Assembly (NCBI GenBank): GCA_934247225.1
Contig: CAKQJE010000003.1
Location: 82,400 to 146,399, forward strand
DNA from: an uncultured Clostridia bacterium
Lineage (GTDB): Bacteria > Bacillota > Clostridia > Christensenellales > Borkfalkiaceae
DNA: 64,000 nt
Reading direction: 5' to 3'
Position 1 is the stretch's first letter; every line of letters starts with the position of its first letter. The notes under the pieces are model-generated. The model was not told the DNA's origin, made no database searches, and saw nothing but the letters and a program-made list of their open reading frames with translations. Positions 32,977-41,480 of this stretch are shown in pieces. The position numbers and the translations under genes are program-made.

Positions 32977-34692
32977 ATGATGAAATTCTTCAAAAAAATC
33001 ACCGCGGCGACGCTGGCTGTTGCCGCAACGCTTTTAATGGCGGTTTCCTGCGGCGGAGGCGGCGGAACAAGTATGTCGAACAGCGGCGGAAAAGACAGCA
33101 CGACCGACTCTTCGGGAAAAACCCAGCTTAACGTAGGCGTTTTTAACGCGGGTCTCGGCACCGTGTATTTCGACGAAATGGCGAAAGATTTCGAAGAATA
33201 CTATAAAAACACTTCTTTCGAAAATGGTAAAACGGGCGTTGCGGTCATTCCTTTGAAAAAGAAAGAAGAATATAAGCCCGGCAACCTTATTGCAACGATG
33301 CAGAACTACGATAACGTTCTTTACTTCCTCGACCAGGGTAATTACACCGAATTCGCGAGCAAAGGACTTATCGCCGACATTACCGAAACGGTAGAGGAAA
33401 AAATCCTCGACGAAGACGGAAATCTTGCGAAAGATACGGGCAAAACGGCTACTCAGTCCATTAAAGACAATATGATCGACGGTTATGCGGAGTGCTTCCT
33501 TTACAACGGCAAATACTACGCCGTTCCGTTCTGGATTCAGGTTCCCGGTATCATTTACAACGCCGATCTCTTCAACGAAAAAGGTTTCTATTTCAAGGCT
33601 AACGGTTCTATCGGCGCAAAGCAGGCTGATATCGACGCGCAAAACTGCGGAGCGGGTCCCGACGGACAGCTCGGCACCGCGGACGACGGACTTCCCGCAA
33701 CCTGGAACGATTTCGTTACGCTTATGAAACAGATGATTAAAAGCGACGTAACGCCGTTTGCCTGGGACGCGACTCACGAATATCAGCGTTCGGGAGCTTT
33801 CACTCAGATCTGGGCGAATTACGAAGGCTACAACAACTTTATGCTTAACTATACCTTCAACGGCACCGATTCCGTTCTCGGCGAAATCACCGAAACGAAC
33901 TATAAGGATCTCGCGAATCAGGAAGGAAGAAAAGCGGCAATAAAGGCGTTTTACGATATCGCGAGCAACGAAAAAAATTACACCCGTAAATCGGTAAGCG
34001 GTAATAACCACCTCGACGCTCAGAAAGAGTTTATCAACAGCGTTGTGGACGGCAAGCCCGTTGCAATGTTCCTTGAAAACAGTTATTGGGAAAGCGAAGC
34101 GCGTTCCACGTTCAACGAACTTGCTCAGGAAGATCCTTCATATGCTTACGGTCAGCACGATTACAGATTTATGCCCATCCCGAACTTCACGGGCGTTGAA
34201 GGTATTAAAGACCAGACCAACACCGAAAGAGTTATCGTAGGGCGCGGCGCGGACAACTATATCTGCATAGCCGCTAAAAACAACAATAAAAACTCCGAAG
34301 TTCAGACCAAAGTGGCGAAGCTCTTCATTCAGTTTATTCAGCAAAGAGATCAGCTTATCAAATTCACCGCGAACACCGGTTGTTTCAGATCGTTCAAGTA
34401 TACCGCGACTAAGGCGGAAGCGGCTGCTTACACCAAGTACACTCAGAGCATAGCCGAATATATCGCCGAAGGCGCGAAACTTACGAGCAATCTTCCCATT
34501 GCCGAGAAGCGCAGAAACAACGTTTCGCTTTTCGACGAAGAGAACAACGCTTTCGCGTTTATAGTAACGACTTCCACGGGCGCGCTTTACGATCCGTTCT
34601 CTTACTTCAAGTATTCGGCTAACAGCGGTAAAACTGTAAACGATTGCTTCAACGAATTCAAAACGTCCTTCGCAAATAAATTCAAGGTTTGA
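32977..34692 (+). CDS. Sugar ABC transporter solute-binding lipoprotein, cassette 2
   Basis: This 571-residue lipoprotein has a lipobox Ala-Val-Ser-Cys (Cys25). The first 50 mature residues are a Gly/Ser-rich linker, followed by a family 1 binding fold with Asn-Val-Gly-Val-Phe-Asn-Ala-Gly-Leu-Gly near 50 and Pro-Val-Ala-Met-Phe-Leu-Glu-Asn-Ser-Tyr-Trp near 362. The insert Gly-Pro-Asp-Gly-Gln-Leu-Gly-Thr-Ala-Asp-Asp-Gly-Leu-Pro-Ala-Thr (about 226-241) parallels the cassette 1 protein. It is the first gene after the leader element and probably the most expressed of its operon. Unlike cassette 1, no hairpin separates it from the permease gene, 24 bases downstream. Its ligand is probably an oligosaccharide different from that of cassette 1. 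Confidence 0.88.
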   Translation: MMKFFKKITAATLAVAATLLMAVSCGGGGGTSMSNSGGKDSTTDSSGKTQLNVGVFNAGLGTVYFDEMAKDFEEYYKNTSFENGKTGVAVIPLKKKEEYKPGNLIATMQNYDNVLYFLDQGNYTEFASKGLIADITETVEEKILDEDGNLAKDTGKTATQSIKDNMIDGYAECFLYNGKYYAVPFWIQVPGIIYNADLFNEKGFYFKANGSIGAKQADIDAQNCGAGPDGQLGTADDGLPATWNDFVTLMKQMIKSDVTPFAWDATHEYQRSGAFTQIWANYEGYNNFMLNYTFNGTDSVLGEITETNYKDLANQEGRKAAIKAFYDIASNEKNYTRKSVSGNNHLDAQKEFINSVVDGKPVAMFLENSYWESEARSTFNELAQEDPSYAYGQHDYRFMPIPNFTGVEGIKDQTNTERVIVGRGADNYICIAAKNNNKNSEVQTKVAKLFIQFIQQRDQLIKFTANTGCFRSFKYTATKAEAAAYTKYTQSIAEYIAEGAKLTSNLPIAEKRRNNVSLFDEENNAFAFIVTTSTGALYDPFSYFKYSANSGKTVNDCFNEFKTSFANKFKV

Positions 34693-34716
34693 TTTTAACA
34701 GATGAAAGGAAATAAA

Positions 34717-35685
34717 ATGTCCGTGTTAAGCCGCGTAAGGTGGTTTCTATACGGATTGAAAATTAAAATTTTCGGCAGCGAAAAGAAAGACAGACCGCCC
34801 AAGCCCCGCAATAAAAAAGCGGGGCAGAGCGTGTTCTTGTTCTTCTTTATGCTTTTCCCCGTCCTGCAATTCCTCGTGTTTTACGTCGGAGTGAACATAA
34901 ACTCCGTAAAACTCGCGTTCATAAAGTACGACGGCGGGAAATCGTCGTTTGCGGGCTTTGAAAATTTCGACAGGGTGTTGCAGGCGATTTTCGTAAACGG
35001 AGATCTTAAACTCGCGGTTAAAAATTCGACCATTCAGTTTTTAACGGGGCTTTTTATCGGTATGCCGATACAGGTAACCGTCGCGTACGTTCTTTTCAAA
35101 AAAGTGCCGCTTTCGGGCTTTTATAAGATAATGCTTTTTATGCCGAATATCTTGTCGAGCCTTGTTTTCGTCATCTGCACGAGGGTTTTGCTTTTCGACG
35201 GAATTCCGAGCATTTTCCCCGATTTTATGATCACGGTGTTCGATTCTTCGAGCTTTTATTCCGTTCTGATTTTCGGAATGTGGATGAATTTCGCGGGAGG
35301 ACTCGTCATTTACCTTTCGGCGATGTGCAGTATCTCGAAAGATATCTTAGAATACGGCGAACTTGAAAATATGTCTTCTTTGAAGGAATTCTGGTACGTC
35401 GTGCTTCCGTCGATTTTCCCGACGATCGTAACTTACATCGTCGTGGCGATAGCGGGATTTTTCACCAATTACGGACATTTCTATTCCTTTTACGGCGCGT
35501 CGGGAACGGGGCAGAAGCCGTTCGACACGTTAGGGTATAACTTCTTCGTTAAGGTAAGCAACTCAAACGACCCGTCCGACAGTACGTTCGCGGCGGCGGG
35601 CGGCATAATTTTCACGCTTGTGGTTGCGCCGATAACTTTGATTACGAAATATCTTTTGGAAAAGTACGGACCGAGCGAGGATTGA
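34717..35685 (+). CDS. Sugar ABC transporter permease 1, cassette 2
   Basis: This protein has 322 residues from ATG 34717, chosen because GAAAGGA lies 6 bases upstream; an ATG at 34702 would put that site inside the gene. A basic N-terminal tail precedes six membrane helices. The coupling loop reads Glu-Tyr-Gly-Glu-Leu-Glu-Asn-Met-Ser-Ser, a degenerate form of the EAA motif that lacks the usual Ala-Ala and Gly. The tail Leu-Leu-Glu-Lys-Tyr-Gly-Pro matches the cassette 1 permease. The altered coupling loop could affect contact with the unlinked ATPase. It overlaps or abuts the next permease gene. Confidence 0.9.
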   Translation: MSVLSRVRWFLYGLKIKIFGSEKKDRPPKPRNKKAGQSVFLFFFMLFPVLQFLVFYVGVNINSVKLAFIKYDGGKSSFAGFENFDRVLQAIFVNGDLKLAVKNSTIQFLTGLFIGMPIQVTVAYVLFKKVPLSGFYKIMLFMPNILSSLVFVICTRVLLFDGIPSIFPDFMITVFDSSSFYSVLIFGMWMNFAGGLVIYLSAMCSISKDILEYGELENMSSLKEFWYVVLPSIFPTIVTYIVVAIAGFFTNYGHFYSFYGASGTGQKPFDTLGYNFFVKVSNSNDPSDSTFAAAGGIIFTLVVAPITLITKYLLEKYGPSED

Positions 35686-35687
35686 TT

Positions 35688-36614
35688 ATGAAAAAGTGTA
35701 TATATAAAACTTCTAAAATAAAACGTAAAATGGACGCGTTTCAGATCATCCTGTACGTTATAGTGTCCGTTTACGTTTTGTCTATGATATTCGTTCTCTG
35801 TTTCGGACTTATAAATTCATTTAAAGCCGAAAGAGATTTCAACAACAATCTGTTCGGGCTTCCGAGACACGACAGACCCACCTGGGGTTGGAGATTCGAC
35901 AATTACTCCAACGCAATCAAAATGTTTATGGTTTCGATCCCCGGGACTACGGGTTACGCATATTTCTGGGATATGTTTTTCAACTCGATCATTTACGCCG
36001 TAGGGCTTACGATTTTCACGATGGCAACCGAGATAATTATGGCTTACGCTATCGCGAAATACGATTTCAGGCTCAAAAAGTTCTTTTACGGCGTAGCCGT
36101 GGTCGTAATGCTTATCCCGATCATCGGCTCGCTCGCTTCCGAAGTGGAGTTCGCGAACTTCTTCAATTTCAGAAACAGTTTTCTCGGAATATTCATAATG
36201 AAATGCAAGTTCACGGGGATTTATTTCCTCGTTTTCTACGCGACGTTCAAAGGCGTTTCCTGGACGTACGCCGAGGCGGCGCAGATAGACGGAGCTTCGC
36301 ATTTAAGAGTGTTCTTAGAGGTAATGCTTCCGCTCGTGAAAAGCACGATTTCGGCAGTGTTTATCTTGCTTTTTATAGAATATTGGAACGATTACTATGT
36401 TCCTATGATATTCCTTCCCGCAAAGCCTACGCTTTCTTACGGATTGTTTCAGATTCAAAATTCCGACAATCAGATAGAGGGCGTAACGCAGGATTTAACC
36501 ACGCCCATCAAGCTTGCCGCGTGTTTTCTCGCGTGCTTGCCGATACTCACGATATTCGTGATTTTTAAAGATAAGATTATGGGTAATGTTACTATGGGCG
36601 GAATCAAGGGATAA
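35688..36614 (+). CDS. Sugar ABC transporter permease 2, cassette 2
   Basis: This protein has 308 residues from ATG 35688, with GAGG 7 bases upstream inside the preceding gene. It has six membrane helices and an intact coupling motif Glu-Ala-Ala-Gln-Ile-Asp-Gly-Ala-Ser-His near 200. It ends in Met-Gly-Gly-Ile-Lys-Gly like its paralogue in cassette 1. A 358-bp gap with tandem structured repeats separates it from the Ig-like gene, whereas the cassette 1 equivalent overlaps that gene. Confidence 0.92.
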   Translation: MKKCIYKTSKIKRKMDAFQIILYVIVSVYVLSMIFVLCFGLINSFKAERDFNNNLFGLPRHDRPTWGWRFDNYSNAIKMFMVSIPGTTGYAYFWDMFFNSIIYAVGLTIFTMATEIIMAYAIAKYDFRLKKFFYGVAVVVMLIPIIGSLASEVEFANFFNFRNSFLGIFIMKCKFTGIYFLVFYATFKGVSWTYAEAAQIDGASHLRVFLEVMLPLVKSTISAVFILLFIEYWNDYYVPMIFLPAKPTLSYGLFQIQNSDNQIEGVTQDLTTPIKLAACFLACLPILTIFVIFKDKIMGNVTMGGIKG

Positions 36615-36630
36615 TAGTTCACGGGCGATT

Positions 36631-36915
36631 ATTCATCCCGTGATGCGTCGTTCCGCTTGCTTTTTAAAATTCCTATGACCGCAAAGGTCACTCCCTTTTA
36701 AAAAGCGGCGCGCGCCTTGCCTGACGGGCGACTAATCGCCCTATGGTGAGATAATATAAAATTCATCCCGTGATGCGTCGTTCCGCTTGATTTCCCGAAT
36801 TCCTACGACCAAAGAGGTCGCTCCCTTCGTGAAATCGGCGCGCGCGTGTCTTGCGGGCGACTAATCCCCCTTAGGCTGAGAATATATAAATCATCCCGTG
36901 ATGAGTTGTTTTGAT
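36631..36915 (+). repeat. Tandem 130-bp structured repeat (two full copies and a partial third)
   Basis: Copies start at 36631 and 36761, and a truncated one at about 36890. Each starts with CATCCCGTGATG then CGTCGTTCCGCTTG. Next comes a long hairpin whose outer stem differs between copies but still pairs (36659-36669 with 36696-36706; 36789-36799 with 36826-36836). It has an inner 5-bp stem (TGACC/GGTCA against CGACC/GGTCG) and a constant internal loop TTCCTA/CTCCC. GGCGCGCG and GGGCGACTAAT follow. The covarying stems support a folded RNA or DNA. The element fills most of the 358-bp gap between the permease and Ig-like genes; the remainder is A/T-rich. Confidence 0.8.
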
Positions 36916-36971
36916 ACAAAACGATTAAAGCTTACTTAAATACAAAATTAAAAAGGATTCAAGGTGGCTAA

Positions 36972-38945
36972 ATGAAGAAAAAGACAAGTAAAATTTCGGC
37001 GATAGCCGTGTTGTGCTTGATATTTGCGCTCAGCCTTTCCGTTTCGATCGCGTTTGCGGAGAATTTGCCTTCCGTAACGCTCGAAATAGATTACGGGGAG
37101 TACGAGGAAAACGACTTGCCCGTCGGCAAAGCGGGGCTTTCTTACGAGGTTTTCGGTTATACGGCAGTAGACGAAAACGGCGGGAAAGTTACCGACGTAA
37201 GCGTTTACGTTTACGCGCCCGACGGCAAAATTCTTCCCGTTAAAGGCGGCAGATTCGAGACGGCGACGGTCGGCGGCTACAAAATCGAGTACGTCGCGAA
37301 AAATAACGACGTGGTCGAGAAAAAGACGGTCAACATCACCGTTTCGGACGAAGAATGCCCGCTTATATACGAAATTTCGGACGAAATCGACGAGACGGCT
37401 CATACCGGCGAGACGGTATTTCTTCCCGACGGAACCATGAGCGGCGGTATAGGACTTATAAACGTCAAAACAACGGTTACGCTCGGCAAAAACGCGGCGG
37501 AACTTTCGGTTTCCGACGGCGGAAAATATTTCGTTCCGAAAAAAAGCGGCGATTACGTTCTTTCGTACGCGCTTACCGATTTCGTGGGACAGAAAGAGAA
37601 TTTCACGCTTACGATAAGCGTTTCCGATCTCAAAAAACCAATAGTCGCTCTTCCGTCCGTTCCGAAAACGGTTAAAAAAGGTAACGCGCTGACCCTTCCT
37701 GTCGTCGACGGAATTTTATACGACGGCGACAGCGTTTATTATCTGCCCGTTAAAGTCCTTTTCGACGAAACGGATATAACGAGAGAAATGAAATGCGTTC
37801 CCGAAACGGTCGGGGCGCATACCGTAAAATACATCTGCGAAAACCCGTTCGATAAATCTTTCAAAGAAGAATACGTTTTCGACGTGGAAGTTATCGCGGA
37901 CGGCGAAGACGAGCTTGTTTTCAATAAACATTTCGCGCTCGACAATTTCGAGTCGATTTCTTCTTCCGACGACGACGCTTACGTTCTGTCCGCTATAAAC
38001 GGCGGCTCGGCGAGTTTCTCGTTCGATTCCGCATTGCCGGTAAGCCGCCTCGATATAGGTATGGCGGGCGTTTCTTCGGCAAGCGAATATTCTTCGGCGA
38101 AACTTATCTTGACAGATATGAAAAACGCCGCGGATAAGGTCGAAGTAAAACTCGGCAAAATAGGTTCGTCGTTTTACGTTAAGTACGACGAGGCAAAATC
38201 CGCGCTCGTCGATATAGACGAAAAGATTTTCGCGGAGCTCGGATATTATGCCGACGGAAGAAAATTCGAGGGCTTCAAAAGCGGCAGAGCGTATATTTCG
38301 GTAGTATTTGACGGTATTGACGGCGAAACCGAAATAATTCTCGACGTTATCGGCTCGCACAACGTCACCACGGCTACCGGAGATCTCGGCGCGCCCGTGT
38401 TCCTCGATAATGACAAATATCGCTCGGTAAACGTTTCCTACATCGGACAAAAGGTGGAGCTTCCTTTAATGAAAGCGTACGATTTGCTCGATTCTTCCGT
38501 AGTCGTTTTCTTAAGGATAACCGCACCCGATAAAACGGTTGTGTTCTCGGGCGAAATGACTAAATCGTATATCCTAAAAACTGACAAATACGGAACGTAT
38601 AACGTAAGATACATCGCTTCCGACTCGGCAGGCAACGCAAAACCGCTCGTTTGTTCGGTTTATTGTATGGATATAACTCCTCCCGAAATAGAAGTCGGAA
38701 AAATGCCGTCTTCGGTCAGAGTCGGCGAGACGCTTACTCTTCCCGAAGCGACGATAACCGATAACGCGGCGGCGAAAGAGAAAATTCTTTCTTACGTTTA
38801 CGTCTGTTACGGGAACAACATAAGAACGCTCGTAACGACAGGCTCCTATACGTTTAAGGAAGCGGGCGAATATATAATCAGATACGTCGCTTACGACGAA
38901 TTCGAAAATTACGCGATAGCGGAATTTACCGTTATCTGCAAATAA
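36972..38945 (+). CDS. Secreted multi-domain Ig-like surface protein, cassette 2
   Basis: This 657-residue protein has a signal peptide (hydrophobic 10-28, Ala-Phe-Ala cleavage near 29) and no lipobox or sorting motif. Ig-like units end in Gly-Gly-Tyr-Lys-Ile-Glu-Tyr (about 104), Gly-Asp-Tyr-Val-Leu-Ser-Tyr (about 197), Gly-Ala-His-Thr-Val-Lys-Tyr (about 282), Gly-Thr-Tyr-Asn-Val-Arg-Tyr (about 545) and Gly-Glu-Tyr-Ile-Ile-Arg-Tyr (about 638). A different beta domain fills 320-480. It is shorter than its cassette 1 counterpart but has the same plan, including an Asp-Ile-Thr-Pro-Pro linker late in the protein. AAGGTGG is the ribosome binding site. It is probably a wall-associated or secreted glycan-binding scaffold. 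Confidence 0.7.
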   Translation: MKKKTSKISAIAVLCLIFALSLSVSIAFAENLPSVTLEIDYGEYEENDLPVGKAGLSYEVFGYTAVDENGGKVTDVSVYVYAPDGKILPVKGGRFETATVGGYKIEYVAKNNDVVEKKTVNITVSDEECPLIYEISDEIDETAHTGETVFLPDGTMSGGIGLINVKTTVTLGKNAAELSVSDGGKYFVPKKSGDYVLSYALTDFVGQKENFTLTISVSDLKKPIVALPSVPKTVKKGNALTLPVVDGILYDGDSVYYLPVKVLFDETDITREMKCVPETVGAHTVKYICENPFDKSFKEEYVFDVEVIADGEDELVFNKHFALDNFESISSSDDDAYVLSAINGGSASFSFDSALPVSRLDIGMAGVSSASEYSSAKLILTDMKNAADKVEVKLGKIGSSFYVKYDEAKSALVDIDEKIFAELGYYADGRKFEGFKSGRAYISVVFDGIDGETEIILDVIGSHNVTTATGDLGAPVFLDNDKYRSVNVSYIGQKVELPLMKAYDLLDSSVVVFLRITAPDKTVVFSGEMTKSYILKTDKYGTYNVRYIASDSAGNAKPLVCSVYCMDITPPEIEVGKMPSSVRVGETLTLPEATITDNAAAKEKILSYVYVCYGNNIRTLVTTGSYTFKEAGEYIIRYVAYDEFENYAIAEFTVICK

Positions 38946-38958
38946 GGAGGGAACGGAT

Positions 38959-40860
38959 ATGAAAAAACTTATAGCTTCTTTGTCTGCCGCTCTCGTTCTT
39001 TTTTCGGCGATAGCTCTCACGGGGTGCAAGAGCGCGATAGCTCCGCTCGGCGGCAATTCCGCCGTGGAAAAAAGCGCGGATATCTCTTTCGGCGAGAAAC
39101 TTATCGGCGGCGAAGCGGTTTCTTTTCCCGACACCGACATAACGCTTATCAAAGGCAAAAAGTCGGTCTATAAGGTGATTATCGGCTCAAACGCGACGGC
39201 AACGGAAAAATACGCGGCGGAAGAACTCGTGTATTTTCTCGAACGTTCCACGGGTTGCGAACTCGAAATCGTAACGGACGAAAATATCGACGAAAACGGC
39301 AGCTATATCTCCGTCGGAGACACTAAGCTGTTAAAAGCCGCGGGCATTACGCCCGACTATGCAAAGCTCGGAGACAACGGCGTTACCGTTCACACGATAG
39401 GTAAAAACGTATACGTCGCGGGCGCGGCGGAATACGGCACGCTTTTCTCGGTTTATAGATTTCTGCATTACCAGATAGGATATCAGGCTTACGCTTACGA
39501 TCATATCGAATACGATTATTTCGACGAGCTTAAACTTAAAAACTTCGACTATGAATATCGTCCCGCGCTCGGCACGGTTACCGCCGAGGACGCGGAAATG
39601 AGCGGAAAGGATAAAACCAGGGAAGCACTCAGAATGTATATTTACGCTTCCAAAAACGGCGGTTACGATCTTTCGGGCAACCTTTACAATAACCTCTGGT
39701 GCCATACGACGGAATTCCTCGCGTCTCCCGAGAAATATCCGCATTTGTGGAAAAACGGACAGCTTTGCTATTCCAAAGCCGAATCGATCGAAGTCGTTAC
39801 GCAAACCCTTATCGGAAAATATGTAAATTCCGCGACGGGACCTTACCTTATGATAGGCGGAAGCGATCACGTAGGCTCGTGCGATTGCGACGATTGCAAG
39901 GCGGGCGAAAAACTTTACGGCGGAGCTTCGGGCGTATACGCGAGATTTTTAAACCTCGTTGCCGAAAACGTAGAGAAATATATGACAGAAAACGGAATGA
40001 CGAAGAGAATCACGCTCGTCGGTTTGTTCTATTATTCTTACGTCAAACCGCCCGTGAATTACGTCGACGGAAAATACGTTCCCGTAAATAAGCTTTCCGT
40101 TCCGAGAAGCGGTCAGGTTTCGGTCGGCGTTATGTACACGCCCATTCAGTCCTGCTATACGCACCCCTTCGGCGACGATACTTGCGACATCAACTCCGTT
40201 TACACCGATTATATCAAAGGCTGGGCTGCGATAACCGATCACCTTATGATGTATTCTTACGGCACTAACTTCCAGGCGTTCAAGTTCCATTTCAACAATT
40301 GGGCGTATATGGGCGACACTTACAGATTTTTCGCCGACCTCGGCATGAAGTACTATTTCGAACAGGCATGCGCGGCAAACGGCATTTCGCCTATGTCCTC
40401 TATGAGGGTGTACGTAAGAAGCAGACTTGCCTGGAACCCGTATTACGACACGCAGGATATCATAAACGAATTTATCGAGCATTACTACGGAACAGGCGCC
40501 GACGGCGTTAAGGAATATTTCGAAACGGTTATGGAAAACTTCGAAAGGGTTTACACTATGGCGGAAACGGAATGCGAGGGTATTTATTACACCATTTCGA
40601 AATCCGAATATTGGACGAGACCCGTTCTCAAAAACCTCGAAAGTTATCTCGAAAAAGCGATGTTCGAGCTTGAAGAAAACGGAGCGGAGGACAGAGAGAC
40701 CTATATCGAAAGAATTTTCAGAGAATATGTTCTGCTTAAAGACAACGAGCTTTTGTTTTACAGCAAATATCTCGACGAGGAAGAACTTGCCGAGCTTGAA
40801 AAACTCGTCGAATACGGCAGAGAAAAATATAATATAACGAGGAGTACGGAACACGGATGA
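38959..40860 (+). CDS. DUF4838 lipoprotein (alpha-glucuronidase-like), cassette 2
   Basis: This 633-residue lipoprotein has a lipobox Leu-Thr-Gly-Cys (Cys23). The GH67-like N-terminal domain is at about 65-180 (Ala-Glu-Glu-Leu-Val-Tyr-Phe-Leu-Glu-Arg then Tyr-Ile-Ser-Val-Gly-Asp-Thr and Ala-Ala-Glu-Tyr-Gly-Thr-Leu-Phe-Ser-Val-Tyr). The DUF4838 core contains Cys-Asp-Cys-Asp-Asp-Cys near 312, aligned with Cys-Ser-Cys-Lys-Asn-Cys of the cassette 1 protein. The two proteins are clearly homologous but well diverged, so the duplication is old. It is preceded by AAGGAGGG, and its stop overlaps the start of the Big_2 lipoprotein gene. Surface location is clear; catalytic activity is not. Confidence 0.8.
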   Translation: MKKLIASLSAALVLFSAIALTGCKSAIAPLGGNSAVEKSADISFGEKLIGGEAVSFPDTDITLIKGKKSVYKVIIGSNATATEKYAAEELVYFLERSTGCELEIVTDENIDENGSYISVGDTKLLKAAGITPDYAKLGDNGVTVHTIGKNVYVAGAAEYGTLFSVYRFLHYQIGYQAYAYDHIEYDYFDELKLKNFDYEYRPALGTVTAEDAEMSGKDKTREALRMYIYASKNGGYDLSGNLYNNLWCHTTEFLASPEKYPHLWKNGQLCYSKAESIEVVTQTLIGKYVNSATGPYLMIGGSDHVGSCDCDDCKAGEKLYGGASGVYARFLNLVAENVEKYMTENGMTKRITLVGLFYYSYVKPPVNYVDGKYVPVNKLSVPRSGQVSVGVMYTPIQSCYTHPFGDDTCDINSVYTDYIKGWAAITDHLMMYSYGTNFQAFKFHFNNWAYMGDTYRFFADLGMKYYFEQACAANGISPMSSMRVYVRSRLAWNPYYDTQDIINEFIEHYYGTGADGVKEYFETVMENFERVYTMAETECEGIYYTISKSEYWTRPVLKNLESYLEKAMFELEENGAEDRETYIERIFREYVLLKDNELLFYSKYLDEEELAELEKLVEYGREKYNITRSTEHG

Positions 40861-41468
40861 GAAAAATAATTGCATTTTTAGCGACGTTTATCGTTATGGC
40901 GACTATGTCGGTGGCGTTCGTCGGCTGCGGAGACGGTTCTTCGGACGGAAGCGGCAATTCGTCTTCCAAAGGAAACGCGAACGTTAAATATAATATCGTT
41001 CTTTCCGCGACCGAACTCGAAATCGAAGTCGGCGAAAGCGCAACGTTAGTCGCTTCGTGCGGGAATAAAACGATAGCTTTCGAAAGCACGGACAGTTCCG
41101 TAGCTACCGTCGCCGCGGACGGCAAAATCACCGCTGCCGCCGTCGGTACCGCGTATATCCGCGTTTCTGCGGGCGAGCAGGAAAAACTCTGTAAAGTCAC
41201 CGTCGTTAAAAACGAATGGACGATAAGAATCGACTGCGAAAGCTCGATAACCGCCGTAAACTCGCTTAACAAAGAGTTTAAAGCCGTCGTTTACAAAAAC
41301 GGCGAAAAAACGACGGAAACCGTCGCGTGGACTATCTCGGCGGACGCGGAACTTTTCGCGGACGACAATCTCGTTCGCTGCTATATCGACAAAGCGGGAA
41401 CTTACACGCTTACGGCGACGTACAAAAAAGCTTCCGCTTCGATTACGATCACCGTAATTTCCGAATAA
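40857..41468 (+). CDS. Big_2-domain lipoprotein, cassette 2
   Basis: This 203-residue lipoprotein has a lipobox Phe-Val-Gly-Cys (Cys23) and a Gly/Ser linker. A Big_2 domain at about 43-120 shows Glu-Ile-Glu-Val-Gly-Glu-Ser-Ala-Thr-Leu, Ser-Thr-Asp-Ser-Ser-Val-Ala-Thr-Val and Asp-Gly-Lys-Ile-Thr-Ala. A second Ig-like unit (about 125-203) ends in Gly-Thr-Tyr-Thr-Leu-Thr-Ala-Thr-Tyr. It overlaps the DUF4838 stop by 4 bases. The cassette 1 counterpart is much larger and carries extra lipocalin-like modules. A surface spacer or adhesive role is likely. Confidence 0.75.
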   Translation: MRKIIAFLATFIVMATMSVAFVGCGDGSSDGSGNSSSKGNANVKYNIVLSATELEIEVGESATLVASCGNKTIAFESTDSSVATVAADGKITAAAVGTAYIRVSAGEQEKLCKVTVVKNEWTIRIDCESSITAVNSLNKEFKAVVYKNGEKTTETVAWTISADAELFADDNLVRCYIDKAGTYTLTATYKKASASITITVISE

Positions 41469-41480
41469 AAGGAGGGGCGC

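Noticed and set aside
36631..36915. Tandem repeats considered as a CRISPR array
   Set aside because: Units are 130 bp, contiguous and structured, with no constant short repeat and unique spacers, and there are no cas genes.
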